Positions 1 through 5,846 of a DNA stretch of 6,694 bases are shown here, one piece after another. The notes beneath the pieces were generated by a model. That model saw only the letters and a program-made list of their open reading frames with translations, ran no database searches and was not told the origin of the DNA. Numbering within the stretch: the first letter of the stretch is position 1; each line of letters begins with the position of its first letter. The position numbers and the translations under genes are program-made. The stretch covers positions 1 through 6,694 of the forward strand of contig JAUNUL010000164.1 of NCBI GenBank assembly GCA_030538175.1. The letters run 5' to 3'. This stretch comes from Propionibacteriaceae bacterium. Lineage in GTDB: Bacteria > Actinomycetota > Actinomycetes > Propionibacteriales > Propionibacteriaceae.

Positions 1-285
1 GAACTCGCCGCGCTCGACAGCCAGTTGCAGCATGCCGAGGCCAAGCGGGAGACGGTGCTGGAGAAGATCCCAGCCGCGCTGGTCACCTATTACGAACGGA
101 TCCGGGACAAGCGGGACGGCCTCGGCGCGGCTGAGCTGATCGAGCGACGCTGTGGCGGTTGCCGACTCGACCTCACGTCGGCCGACGTGACGGCGTACGC
201 GGCCGCGGCAGCCGATGAGGTGCTGCTGTGCGAGGAATGCGGTCGCATCCTCGTCCGCTCCCAGCATTCGGGCCTGCCCACCTGA
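1..285 (+). CDS. C4-type zinc-ribbon protein (DUF164 family), 3' part
   Basis: This is the C-terminal 94 residues of a protein whose start lies before the window; the frame is open from base 1. The visible part begins with charged helical sequence (residues 1-50 of the fragment), as expected for the end of the long coiled coil of this family. A four-cysteine zinc ribbon follows: CGGC (Cys51, Cys54) and CEEC (Cys77, Cys80). The family is widespread in bacteria and is thought to bind nucleic acid or act as a structural adaptor, but its exact role is not settled. In other actinobacteria, as I recall, relatives lie near Nif3-like and RNase H genes and not far from rnpB, which fits this neighbourhood. 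The TTG at 25 and an ATG-like start further in are not needed, because the frame runs in from upstream. The next gene starts 20 nt after the stop, so an operon is likely. Confidence 0.85.
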   Translation, partial: ELAALDSQLQHAEAKRETVLEKIPAALVTYYERIRDKRDGLGAAELIERRCGGCRLDLTSADVTAYAAAAADEVLLCEECGRILVRSQHSGLPT

Positions 286-293
286 CCCCAGCC

Positions 294-298
294 AGGAG
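294..298 (+). promoter_or_regulatory. Ribosome binding site of the RNB ribonuclease
   Basis: AGGAG lies 7 nt before the ATG at 306. It decides the start: the reading frame is open back to 228, but the extra 26 codons overlap the zinc-ribbon gene and have no comparable site. Confidence 0.75.
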
Positions 299-305
299 AA
301 CCTTC

Positions 306-1754
306 ATGCCATTTCGCCCCGTCCGTCTCCGTGAAGAAGTCCCGGCCGCCCTGCGGGAAGGCCTGGAGCGTCTGCGCCGAGAACTCGACGTCCCCACGGA
401 CTTCCCGGCCGAGGTCTTGGCGGCCGCGGAGCAGGCCGCCGCAAACCCTCGCCTGCCGGAGTTGGATCGCACTGACCTGGAGTTGGTGACGATCGATCCG
501 CCGGGAGCCCGTGACCTCGATCAGGCGGTCTTCATCGAACGCGACGGTGATGGTTTCGTGGTGTGGTACGCGATCGCCGACGTCGGCGCCTTCGTCACCG
601 CTGGCGACCCGATCGATCGCGAGGCCCACGCCCGCGGGCAAACGTTCTATGCGCCCCACCGGCGTACGCCCTTGCATCCGCCCGCCATTTCGGAGAACGC
701 GGCCAGCCTGCTGCCCGACGAGACCCGGCCGTCGCTGCTGTGGCGGCTGCCGCTCGATGCCCACGGCAACTGCGCGGCGCCACACGTGGAGCGGGCGATG
801 GTCCGCAGCCGCGAACAACTGACGTATGCCGAGGTCCAGGACCAACTCGACAACGGCACCGCGAGTGAGTCGCTGCAGTTGTTGCGCGAGGTCGGGCTGC
901 TGCGCGAACAGATCGAACGCGAACGCGGCGGTGTCAGCCTCAACATTCCCGAGCAGGAAATCCGGGTCTCCAACAGCGGCTGGGAGCTCGAGTTCCGCAG
1001 CACGCTGCCCATCGAGGGGTGGAATGCTCAGATCTCGTTGATGACGGGCATGGCTGCGGCGCACCTCATGATGTACGCCGATGTCGGCATCCTGCGCACG
1101 CTCCCGCCGGCGGACAATGGTTCGCTGCGCCGGCTGGGCAACGTGGCCAAGGCCCTGCGGATCAACTGGCCCGCGGAGATGGACTATCCCGAGTTCGTGC
1201 GCTCGCTCGATTCGTCCCGGGGTGACCATGCCGCGATGCTGTACGCCTGCACCACCCTGTTCCGGGGCGCCGGTTATCAGGCGTTCAACGGTGTCCTTCC
1301 CGCCGATGCGCTGCACGCTGCGCTCGCGATCGAGTACGCCCACGCCACCGCGCCGTTGCGACGCTTGGTCGATCGCTATGTGCTGGAGATCTGTGCCGCG
1401 ATCTGCGCGGAAGTTGACGTGCCCGAGTGGGTGATCGCTGAACTCGACAGCCTGCCGGAGACGATGGCCGAGTCGAGCCGCCGGGCGAAGAAATACGAAC
1501 GCGGGATCGTCGACCTCACCGAGGCGTTGCTGTTGTCCGGGCGTGAGGGCGACGTGTTCATCGGCACTGTCGTCGACGTCGACAACAAACGCGGCCGGGG
1601 TCGGTTCATGATCAATGAGCCCGCTGTCGAGGCACCTGTGAAGGGATCGCAGTTGCCCCTTGGGCAGGAGATCGAGGCGCGCCTGGTGTCGGTCGACCTC
1701 ACGACCGGGGTAACCGAATTCACCGACGTCACCCCGCGCCGCCCGAAGCGCTGA
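306..1754 (+). CDS. RNB-domain ribonuclease (RNase II/R family, short actinobacterial type)
   Basis: Predicted 482-residue cytoplasmic 3'-to-5' exoribonuclease that would degrade single-stranded RNA using Mg2+. The catalytic RNB signature TIDPPGARDLDQA lies at residues 63-75. Asp64, Asp70 and Asp72 match E. coli RNase II Asp201, Asp207 and Asp209, but the position matching Asp210 is Gln73. The second RNB block, APLRRLVDRY (about 349-358), corresponds to the conserved SPxRRYxD region. Residues 415-475 look like a small C-terminal beta domain in the place of S1. The N-terminal cold-shock domains of E. coli RNase II (644 residues) are missing; only about 55 residues precede the RNB domain. Short forms of this kind are common in actinobacteria. 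The start is set by AGGAG at 294-298. It probably shares a transcript with the zinc-ribbon gene upstream. The family call is secure; activity given Gln73 is inferred. Confidence 0.9.
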   Translation: MPFRPVRLREEVPAALREGLERLRRELDVPTDFPAEVLAAAEQAAANPRLPELDRTDLELVTIDPPGARDLDQAVFIERDGDGFVVWYAIADVGAFVTAGDPIDREAHARGQTFYAPHRRTPLHPPAISENAASLLPDETRPSLLWRLPLDAHGNCAAPHVERAMVRSREQLTYAEVQDQLDNGTASESLQLLREVGLLREQIERERGGVSLNIPEQEIRVSNSGWELEFRSTLPIEGWNAQISLMTGMAAAHLMMYADVGILRTLPPADNGSLRRLGNVAKALRINWPAEMDYPEFVRSLDSSRGDHAAMLYACTTLFRGAGYQAFNGVLPADALHAALAIEYAHATAPLRRLVDRYVLEICAAICAEVDVPEWVIAELDSLPETMAESSRRAKKYERGIVDLTEALLLSGREGDVFIGTVVDVDNKRGRGRFMINEPAVEAPVKGSQLPLGQEIEARLVSVDLTTGVTEFTDVTPRRPKR

Positions 1755-1784
1755 CACCCGTCCGATTCGCCCAGCCGTCAGCGG

Positions 1785-1803
1785 CCTCGCGGCCTGTGCG
1801 AGG
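1785..1803 (+). terminator. Hairpin after the RNB ribonuclease gene
   Basis: CCTCGC (1785-1790) pairs with GCGAGG (1798-1803) around a 7-nt loop, 30 nt after the stop. There is no T-tract, so it is a weak candidate of the kind often seen in high-GC genomes. Confidence 0.3.
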
Positions 1804-1820
1804 GGGTCGGTGGGCGCTAT

Positions 1821-1839
1821 CTGATCAACCCGTGATCAG
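1821..1839. terminator. Hairpin at the convergent gene junction
   Basis: CTGATCA (1821-1827) and TGATCAG (1833-1839) form a perfect 7-bp inverted repeat with a 5-nt loop, ACCCG. It overlaps the stop codon of the minus-strand hemerythrin gene (1836-1838) and lies between convergent genes, so it could act in both directions. No T-tract is seen on either side. Confidence 0.35.
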
Positions 1840-2267
1840 CGGTGGGCGTGCTCGACGATCACCCATTCGGTCGTGGAGAACCCGCTGTACGCGAACGGGA
1901 ACACACCCCGATTTTCCTTCTCGACGTGATCGGCGAGGTCCGCGAGCAGGACGGTGAGTTCGTCGAGCGGTGGCGGTGAGCTGAACCCATCCAACCGGGC
2001 GTGCAGGTCGACGTGATCAGCGGCCAGCTCGTCGATCAACTCCACGAACTCGCCCAACTCGCGCATCGCGGCGAAGATACCGCGCTCCTCGATGTCATTG
2101 TGGGCCTTGAGCAGGGCGGTGAACTGGGCAAGATCGGCCATCGCGACGTCCACGTCACCCTGTTCGAGGGCACGCACGGCGCTGTCACCAAGCGAGGACA
2201 GCTTGTCGTGCTCATCCATGAGCTGACCCAGGAACGGATTTTGGTGACAGCCGCAGTATTCGCACAT
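1836..2267 (-). CDS. Hemerythrin HHE-domain protein with N-terminal Cys motif
   Basis: Predicted 143-residue soluble four-helix-bundle protein that binds a di-iron centre, used by relatives for oxygen, nitric oxide or redox sensing and binding. The ligand set of hemerythrins is visible: His20, His56 with Glu60 (HxxxE), His85 with His89 (HxxxH) and His114 with Glu118 (HxxxE). The N-terminus MCEYCGCH carries three clustered cysteines (Cys2, Cys5, Cys7) and is typical of a group of actinobacterial hemerythrin proteins, which supports the ATG at 2265-2267. No strong Shine-Dalgarno sequence precedes it. It is transcribed away from the F420-type oxidoreductase gene across an 81-nt gap and runs convergent to the ribonuclease gene. 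The fold and metal site are well supported; the physiological role is unknown. Confidence 0.88.
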   Translation of the reverse strand: MCEYCGCHQNPFLGQLMDEHDKLSSLGDSAVRALEQGDVDVAMADLAQFTALLKAHNDIEERGIFAAMRELGEFVELIDELAADHVDLHARLDGFSSPPPLDELTVLLADLADHVEKENRGVFPFAYSGFSTTEWVIVEHAHR

Positions 2268-2348
2268 GGCTTAAGCCTGCACCCCGCACGTTAACGGCTC
2301 GGCTGCGGGGGAGGATGGAGGTGTCAGCAACGAGAACTAAGGAGAGTC
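2268..2348. promoter_or_regulatory. Shared divergent control region
   Basis: These 81 nt separate the divergent hemerythrin and PPOX genes and must carry at least their translation signals and probably both promoters. AAGGAG at 2339-2344 lies 4 nt before the PPOX ATG. Two six-base palindromes, CTTAAG (2271-2276 area) and GTTAAC (2290-2295 area), stand out as A/T-rich islands in high-GC DNA. I cannot assign -35 or -10 boxes with confidence. Confidence 0.4.
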
Positions 2349-2825
2349 ATGGCCCGCAAGATTGCCACCAACACCGGCGTTGACATGGCCGAACTGCTGG
2401 ACTTCGTCCGCCCCCGGCACCGCATGATCCTGCTCACCAGGCGCCGGGATGGATCGCCCCAACTGTCGCCGGTCACCGGCGGTGTGGATGACCAAGGACG
2501 GATTGTCATCTCGACCTATCCAGGTCGAGCGAAGACCCGCAACGCCGAGCGGGAGTCCGAGGTCAGTGTGTGCGTGATCTCCGATGACTGGAACGACGCC
2601 TGGGTCCAGATCGACGGCACCGCGGAGGTGCTTCACCAGCCAGAGAGCGTCGAGGCGCTGGTCGACTATTTCCGGTGCATCAGCGGCGAACATCCGGACT
2701 GGGATGAGTACCGCGCAGCCATGCGTACCCAAGGGAAGTCACTCATCCGGATCACCCCCGAGCGCTGGGGGCCCGTCGCGACTGGCGGCTTCCCAGCGGA
2801 TATCGCGGCGAAACTCGACGGTTGA
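2349..2825 (+). CDS. PPOX-class F420-dependent oxidoreductase
   Basis: Predicted 158-residue split-barrel flavin/deazaflavin-binding protein of the pyridoxamine-5'-phosphate-oxidase-like superfamily. It resembles the Mycobacterium tuberculosis F420-binding protein Rv1155: PQLSPV (37-42) in the first strands, GRAKTRN (59-65) at the cofactor phosphate site, and the helix region with SGEHPDWDEYRAAM (112-125), which parallels AGEHSDWDDYRQAM in Rv1155. The length is normal for the group. It is expected to reduce a small substrate with F420H2 in the cytoplasm, but the substrate is unknown. The start is supported by AAGGAG 4 nt upstream. It is divergent from the hemerythrin gene, which hints at shared redox control but does not prove it. 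FMN or heme binding, as in other members of the superfamily, cannot be excluded. Confidence 0.88.
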   Translation: MARKIATNTGVDMAELLDFVRPRHRMILLTRRRDGSPQLSPVTGGVDDQGRIVISTYPGRAKTRNAERESEVSVCVISDDWNDAWVQIDGTAEVLHQPESVEALVDYFRCISGEHPDWDEYRAAMRTQGKSLIRITPERWGPVATGGFPADIAAKLDG

Positions 2826-2849
2826 GGGCGCGCGATGATCGCCCATGAG

Positions 2850-2951
2850 GTCATTTGTGACAGGTGGCGTGACTGAGCCGGTCATCCGGCGTGGCGGGTG
2901 GTCATTTGGGACACAGGGCGCGACTGAACGGGTCTTCCGGCATGTCCGGTG
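2850..2951. repeat. Two tandem imperfect 51-bp units
   Basis: Unit A (2850-2900) and unit B (2901-2951) follow each other directly and align without gaps with 40 of 51 identical bases. Both start GTCATTTG and share GGTC-TCCGGC near the middle and GGTG at the end. Each unit opens with a small inverted repeat: GTCA-TTTG-TGAC in unit A and GTC-ATTTGG-GAC in unit B. Tandem transposase-binding units of this size occur at the ends of some insertion sequences, for example the IS21 family, so this may be an end left by a lost element. No transposase remains are visible, and a regulatory or merely duplicated origin is possible. Confidence 0.7.
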
Positions 2952-2961
2952 TGACATGAGA

Positions 2962-2994
2962 TTCGTCGGGCCCGGCGGAGCGGCGTTCGACGAA
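2962..2994. repeat. Inverted repeat, 7-bp arms
   Basis: TTCGTCG (2962-2968) and CGACGAA (2988-2994) are perfect inverted copies separated by 19 G/C-rich bases, just after the tandem 51-bp units. It may be part of the same remnant element or a transcript-ending structure for the PPOX gene. Confidence 0.4.
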
Positions 2995-3035
2995 GCGGAC
3001 CACGTGCGGGCCAGTGAGGCCCTGAGGTGGCTGAT

Positions 3036-3053
3036 TCCCTTGTCCCCAAGGGA
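3036..3053 (-). terminator. Hairpin downstream of rnpB
   Basis: TCCCTTG (3036-3042) and CAAGGGA (3047-3053) form a perfect 7-bp stem with a 4-nt loop, starting 3 nt beyond the rnpB 3' end as read on the minus strand. It lacks a U-tract, but its position fits an rnpB terminator. It could also stop plus-strand transcripts from the PPOX gene. Confidence 0.45.
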
Positions 3054-3056
3054 GAA

Positions 3057-3405
3057 CGGATGAGGCGGCCGGTAAGCCGGATTTTGTCGAGGACGATCAT
3101 CCATCTGCGACCGCCGTTGCCGACGGCCTGGTGCGACCTACCCGGGAACTCGGGCGAGCAGCCCTCGGGCGTTCCCTGTCTGGTCTTGCTCCGGGTGGGG
3201 TTTACCTGGCCACCCCAGTCACCTGGGGTGCCGGTGGTCTCTTACACCACCTTTTCACCCTTACCCCCGTGAAGGGGGCGGTTTATTTCTGTGGCACTGG
3301 CCCGCGGGTCGCCCCGGGTGGACGTTATCCACCACCCTGCTCTGTGGAGTCCGGACTTTCCTCGACGCTGCATGCAGCGCCGCGATCGCCTGGCCGCCTC
3401 ATCCG
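3057..3405 (-). ncRNA. rnpB: RNase P RNA, bacterial class A
   Basis: This is the catalytic RNA of RNase P, which cuts the 5' leader from precursor tRNAs in complex with the RnpA protein. The minus strand carries the hallmark conserved regions in order: GAGGAAAGTCCGGACTCC near the 5' end (3346-3363), followed by CACAGAGCAGGGTG; GTAAGGGTGAAAAGG with TGTAAGAG (about 3236-3266); GCAGATGGATGATC (3095-3108); and ACAAAATCCGGCTTAC near the 3' end (3072-3087). The ends pair perfectly over 14 bp (3392-3405 with 3057-3070), forming helix P1, which defines the gene limits at about 349 nt. Exact mature ends may differ by a few bases. A possible -10 box lies at 3413-3418 and a hairpin follows the 3' end. 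Protein frames through this region are accidental. Confidence 0.97.
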
Positions 3406-3412
3406 CCGTCCC

Positions 3413-3418
3413 ACTCTA
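3413..3418 (-). promoter_or_regulatory. Possible -10 box of rnpB
   Basis: The minus strand reads TAGAGT, a good actinobacterial -10 hexamer, 7 nt before the predicted 5' end of the RNase P RNA at 3405. No clear -35 hexamer sits at 16-18 nt; TTCACG at 3439-3444 is about 20 nt away. Confidence 0.5.
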
Positions 3419-3598
3419 CCGTGGCTTGAACGTCCCACCGTGAAGGTCACCTCGCACCGTGGCTCCGCTGTGGTCGGTGACTTCCAGGGTGGGGTGTCTC
3501 AGCAAGAACTGGTCGGGAGCGCCGATGGGCACATACGGCCGGGGCGCCTAACCCTGGGAGCGACCGATCGCGCCGCGCTAGCAGCGCAGACAGCACAG

Positions 3599-4237
3599 CT
3601 AGCACCTTGGGCGGTCGATGTCACCGCCGTACGCCCGGGCGCCGATCCCGGTGACGGGGGCTCGCGGTCCTGGGATCTCGTTCTCGTCACCGAGGGCATA
3701 GAAGACGAGCTCTCGATCCCCGGTGCGAACGAAGGGCACTTGCATGGTCCCGCCGATGCTGCCGCGTTCTTCGAACTGGAGGTCGGTGTGGTGGAAGTAC
3801 GCCACCTCTTCCATAGCCATGCCCACACGAACGCCGGACGTGGTGGTGTGCATGGGGCTGCCGAGCCAGATTTCCGCCAGCTGGTCCTGTCCGTTGAACA
3901 CCAGGTCCACGCCTTCGGCCACCAGATCGGGGCTGGCTCCCCACCGGTCGCAGTGGGGGAGTCGGGCGACGAGTCCATCGGCCACCCCGTCGGCGGCGGT
4001 CATGCCGAGGCGCAACGGGCCGAAACTGTCTGTCGACAGCTGCCAGTTGACCCGTTCCGGTGCGCCGGTGGGGCCGGCATAGGCGGTCGGTGAACTGGTC
4101 GGCATGGGGGTCGGGCTGGGCGTGGCAGTGTGGCTTGAATCAGGGCTCGGAGACGCACCGTCGCTGGTGCCCCCGGCGCCACCGCAGCCGGTCAGGAGCG
4201 CGACGGCTGCCAGCCCGGCGAGGAGCCGGCGTGCCAT
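3599..4237 (-). CDS. Putative lipoprotein A, paralogue of the upstream gene
   Basis: Predicted 212-residue secreted lipoprotein of unknown function. A short signal peptide starts MARRLL, has a hydrophobic core and ends in the lipobox LTGC (Cys18), so the mature protein should be lipid-anchored on the outer face of the membrane. Residues 19-60 form a Gly/Ser/Thr/Pro-rich linker. The domain at about 70-212 shares many positions with lipoprotein B: GPLRLG (73-78), Cys96 with CDRWGASPDL (96-105), EIW (122-124), and GVRVG (135-139). The final residue is Cys212. Its start ATG overlaps the stop of gene B by one base (TGATG on the minus strand), and GAAGG at 4244-4248 gives a ribosome site 6 nt away, so the two are probably translationally coupled. 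I do not recognise the family. Confidence 0.82.
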   Translation of the reverse strand: MARRLLAGLAAVALLTGCGGAGGTSDGASPSPDSSHTATPSPTPMPTSSPTAYAGPTGAPERVNWQLSTDSFGPLRLGMTAADGVADGLVARLPHCDRWGASPDLVAEGVDLVFNGQDQLAEIWLGSPMHTTTSGVRVGMAMEEVAYFHHTDLQFEERGSIGGTMQVPFVRTGDRELVFYALGDENEIPGPRAPVTGIGARAYGGDIDRPRC

Positions 4238-4845
4238 CAGCAGCCTTCGATCACCGGTGTGCCGTGCGTGCGAGCGAGGATTGCCTTGATCTGGGGGTCG
4301 CGGCCGGGGTCTTGTTCGACGAACAACAACTCGTTGTCGTCCTGGACCACGAACCAGGCCGGCAGGCGGCCGCCGCCACCTTCGCGTTCCTCGGTGCGCA
4401 GGTCGTTGCCGTACGCCTTCTTCACGTCATCCAGGGTGTTGCCGACCTTGGTCCCTTCGCTGGTGGCGAAGGTGGGCTTGTGCACCCAGATCTCATAGAG
4501 CTGGTCGTCGACGAAGGTCAGGGAGAGACCCTGATCGATGAGTTCGGGTGAGGCGTCCCAGTCATTGCAGACCTCGTCGCGGGCGACCCAGCCGTGGGCC
4601 TGTGCTTCGGCGAGGGAGACCCCGATCCGAATCGGTCCCACCCCATCGGGTTCGATGACGGCGTCGTGAAGGCTTGTCGATGCCGATGTTTCATCAGGTG
4701 TGGGTTGTGTGGTCGCGCCGTCGTCCGCGGTCGCGACAGCGGTCGGCGTCGGGTCGGCTGGTGTTCCCGGCGGTGGGGTCGTGCCGCAGCCCGCCAGGGC
4801 CAGAACGACGGCTGCGGTGGCGAGTCCGATGCGAAGCCGTGGCAT
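4237..4845 (-). CDS. Putative lipoprotein B, paralogue of the downstream gene
   Basis: Predicted 202-residue secreted lipoprotein of unknown function. The chosen ATG (4843-4845) has AGGAG 7 nt upstream; a GTG at 4878 would add 11 residues before the signal peptide and lacks a good ribosome site. The signal peptide MPRLRIG leads through a hydrophobic stretch to the lipobox LAGC (Cys20). Residues 21-60 are a Pro/Thr/Ala/Ser-rich linker. The C-terminal domain has GPIRIG (70-75), Cys93 with CNDWDASPEL (93-102), QLYEIW (115-120), GTKVGNTLDDV (131-141) and a terminal Cys202. The GxPhRhG and EIW blocks match lipoprotein A. It lies 34 nt after the EamA transporter gene and probably belongs to the same transcript. 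A role at the cell surface is likely; nothing in the sequence names a ligand. Confidence 0.83.
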   Translation of the reverse strand: MPRLRIGLATAAVVLALAGCGTTPPPGTPADPTPTAVATADDGATTQPTPDETSASTSLHDAVIEPDGVGPIRIGVSLAEAQAHGWVARDEVCNDWDASPELIDQGLSLTFVDDQLYEIWVHKPTFATSEGTKVGNTLDDVKKAYGNDLRTEEREGGGGRLPAWFVVQDDNELLFVEQDPGRDPQIKAILARTHGTPVIEGC

Positions 4846-4852
4846 AGCTGCA

Positions 4853-4857
4853 CTCCT
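4853..4857 (-). promoter_or_regulatory. Ribosome binding site of lipoprotein B
   Basis: AGGAG on the minus strand, 7 nt before the ATG at 4845. It favours that ATG over the in-frame GTG at 4878. Confidence 0.7.
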
Positions 4858-4879
4858 TGTCTTGGCAATGCTGACCACC

Positions 4880-5812
4880 TTATCGACCCGAGGGTGCCGA
4901 TTTGGTGGAGATCAACACGACCGCGCCCAGCAGGAGAGCGGCGCCGAACAAGCCGGGCGGGGTCAGCCGTTCGGCGAGCACCCAGGCTGCCAGCAGGGCG
5001 GCGGTGAGTGGCTCGAGCAGCGACACCAGCACCCCCGTGGTCGAGGATTGCGTACGCAGACCGTGCAGGTACGCCAGATAGGCGATCGCCGTCGGGATCA
5101 GGCCGAGGGCCAGCACCAAGGCGATGGCGCTCGGGGTTGGGGCGAATCCGATGGTCCCGCGGACCGCAGCGACCAAGAGTGTTCCTGCTCCGCCGATGCC
5201 AAAGGCGAGGGCCATGCCGGTCAGGTTGTGGAAATCGGGTTCCGGGCGGGCCCCGATCAGCGAGATGCCCGCGAAGCCGGCACCCGCGGTCAGAGCAAGC
5301 AACCCACCGCGCACCAGCGCTTCGCTGCTCACCCCGGGTGGTGGGGTGCCGACCAGCAGCAGCAAGCCCACCACGGCCATGACCCACACCACCGCCAGTC
5401 GCACGCTGAGGCGGTGGCGGCCGGTCACCACGTCAATGGCGACGACGAGCACCGGTGCGGAGCCGATGGCGATCAGCGTCGCCAGCGCCACCCCGATCGA
5501 CCCGACGGCGGTGAAGAACGACACTTGGTACACGGCGGAGCAGGTGGCGATCCCGAACACGCGTGCCCAACCCGAGCGGCGACGGGGCAGGCGTACCTGA
5601 CGGGTGGCGAGAATGAACACCGCCACCAGCACCCCACCCACGGCGATCCGATAGCCACCAATGGCCAGCATGGACAGGCCGGAGGACACCGCCAGGAGGG
5701 TGCCGAGGGTGCCGGAAAATCCCCACGCGATGCCTGCGACGACCAGGGCTCCGAGACCAGCGGTTGACCGGGTCGGGGCAGCCTCCGCCGACGTTGCGAC
5801 CGGTCGCGTCAT
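4880..5812 (-). CDS. EamA-family (DMT superfamily) membrane transporter
   Basis: Predicted 310-residue inner-membrane protein with about ten hydrophobic helices, at roughly 20-42, 48-69, 83-104, 107-127, 137-155, 167-187, 198-217, 227-248, 258-280 and 285-302. These fall into two EamA-type halves of five helices. The second half ends with the family hallmark LLEPLTAALLAAWVLAER (265-282); the first half has the matching GYRIAVGG (53-60) and SAPVLV (118-123). Length is normal for the family. Members export amino acids, metabolites or drugs, and the substrate cannot be read from sequence. The start ATG at 5812 has only a weak ribosome site, with GCAGG about 10 nt away. It begins 34 nt after the map stop and is followed 34 nt later by lipoprotein B, consistent with an operon. 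Confidence 0.9.
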   Translation of the reverse strand: MTRPVATSAEAAPTRSTAGLGALVVAGIAWGFSGTLGTLLAVSSGLSMLAIGGYRIAVGGVLVAVFILATRQVRLPRRRSGWARVFGIATCSAVYQVSFFTAVGSIGVALATLIAIGSAPVLVVAIDVVTGRHRLSVRLAVVWVMAVVGLLLLVGTPPPGVSSEALVRGGLLALTAGAGFAGISLIGARPEPDFHNLTGMALAFGIGGAGTLLVAAVRGTIGFAPTPSAIALVLALGLIPTAIAYLAYLHGLRTQSSTTGVLVSLLEPLTAALLAAWVLAERLTPPGLFGAALLLGAVVLISTKSAPSGR

Positions 5813-5846
5813 GGTGTGGATGCCTGCAAGGGCAGCGCCGCGTCGG

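Noticed and set aside
90..1757. 555-codon open frame on the minus strand across the ribonuclease gene
   Set aside because: It is antisense to a clear RNB protein with catalytic motifs; its translation is Arg/Gly/Asp-rich low-complexity sequence with no domain, as expected for shadow frames in high-GC DNA.
2850..2951. CRISPR array
   Set aside because: There are only two adjoining units with 11 mismatches and no unique spacers between short identical repeats; no cas genes are present.
2845..3063. 72-codon plus-strand frame over the tandem repeats
   Set aside because: The peptide only mirrors the DNA repeat; no ribosome site and no match to a transposase or any protein I know.
2739..3104. 121-codon minus-strand frame with a repeated Pro/Arg/Thr pattern
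   Set aside because: It begins inside rnpB and ends inside the PPOX gene, and its internal repeat is explained by the 51-bp DNA units.
3131..4093. 320-codon open frame on the plus strand across rnpB and lipoprotein A
   Set aside because: It runs through the RNase P RNA gene and antisense to a lipoprotein with signal peptide and paralogue; no ribosome site and no recognisable domain.
4700..5767. 355-codon open frame on the plus strand across lipoprotein B and the transporter
   Set aside because: Antisense to a ten-helix membrane protein; its Gln/His/Gly-rich composition is the mirror of hydrophobic codons.
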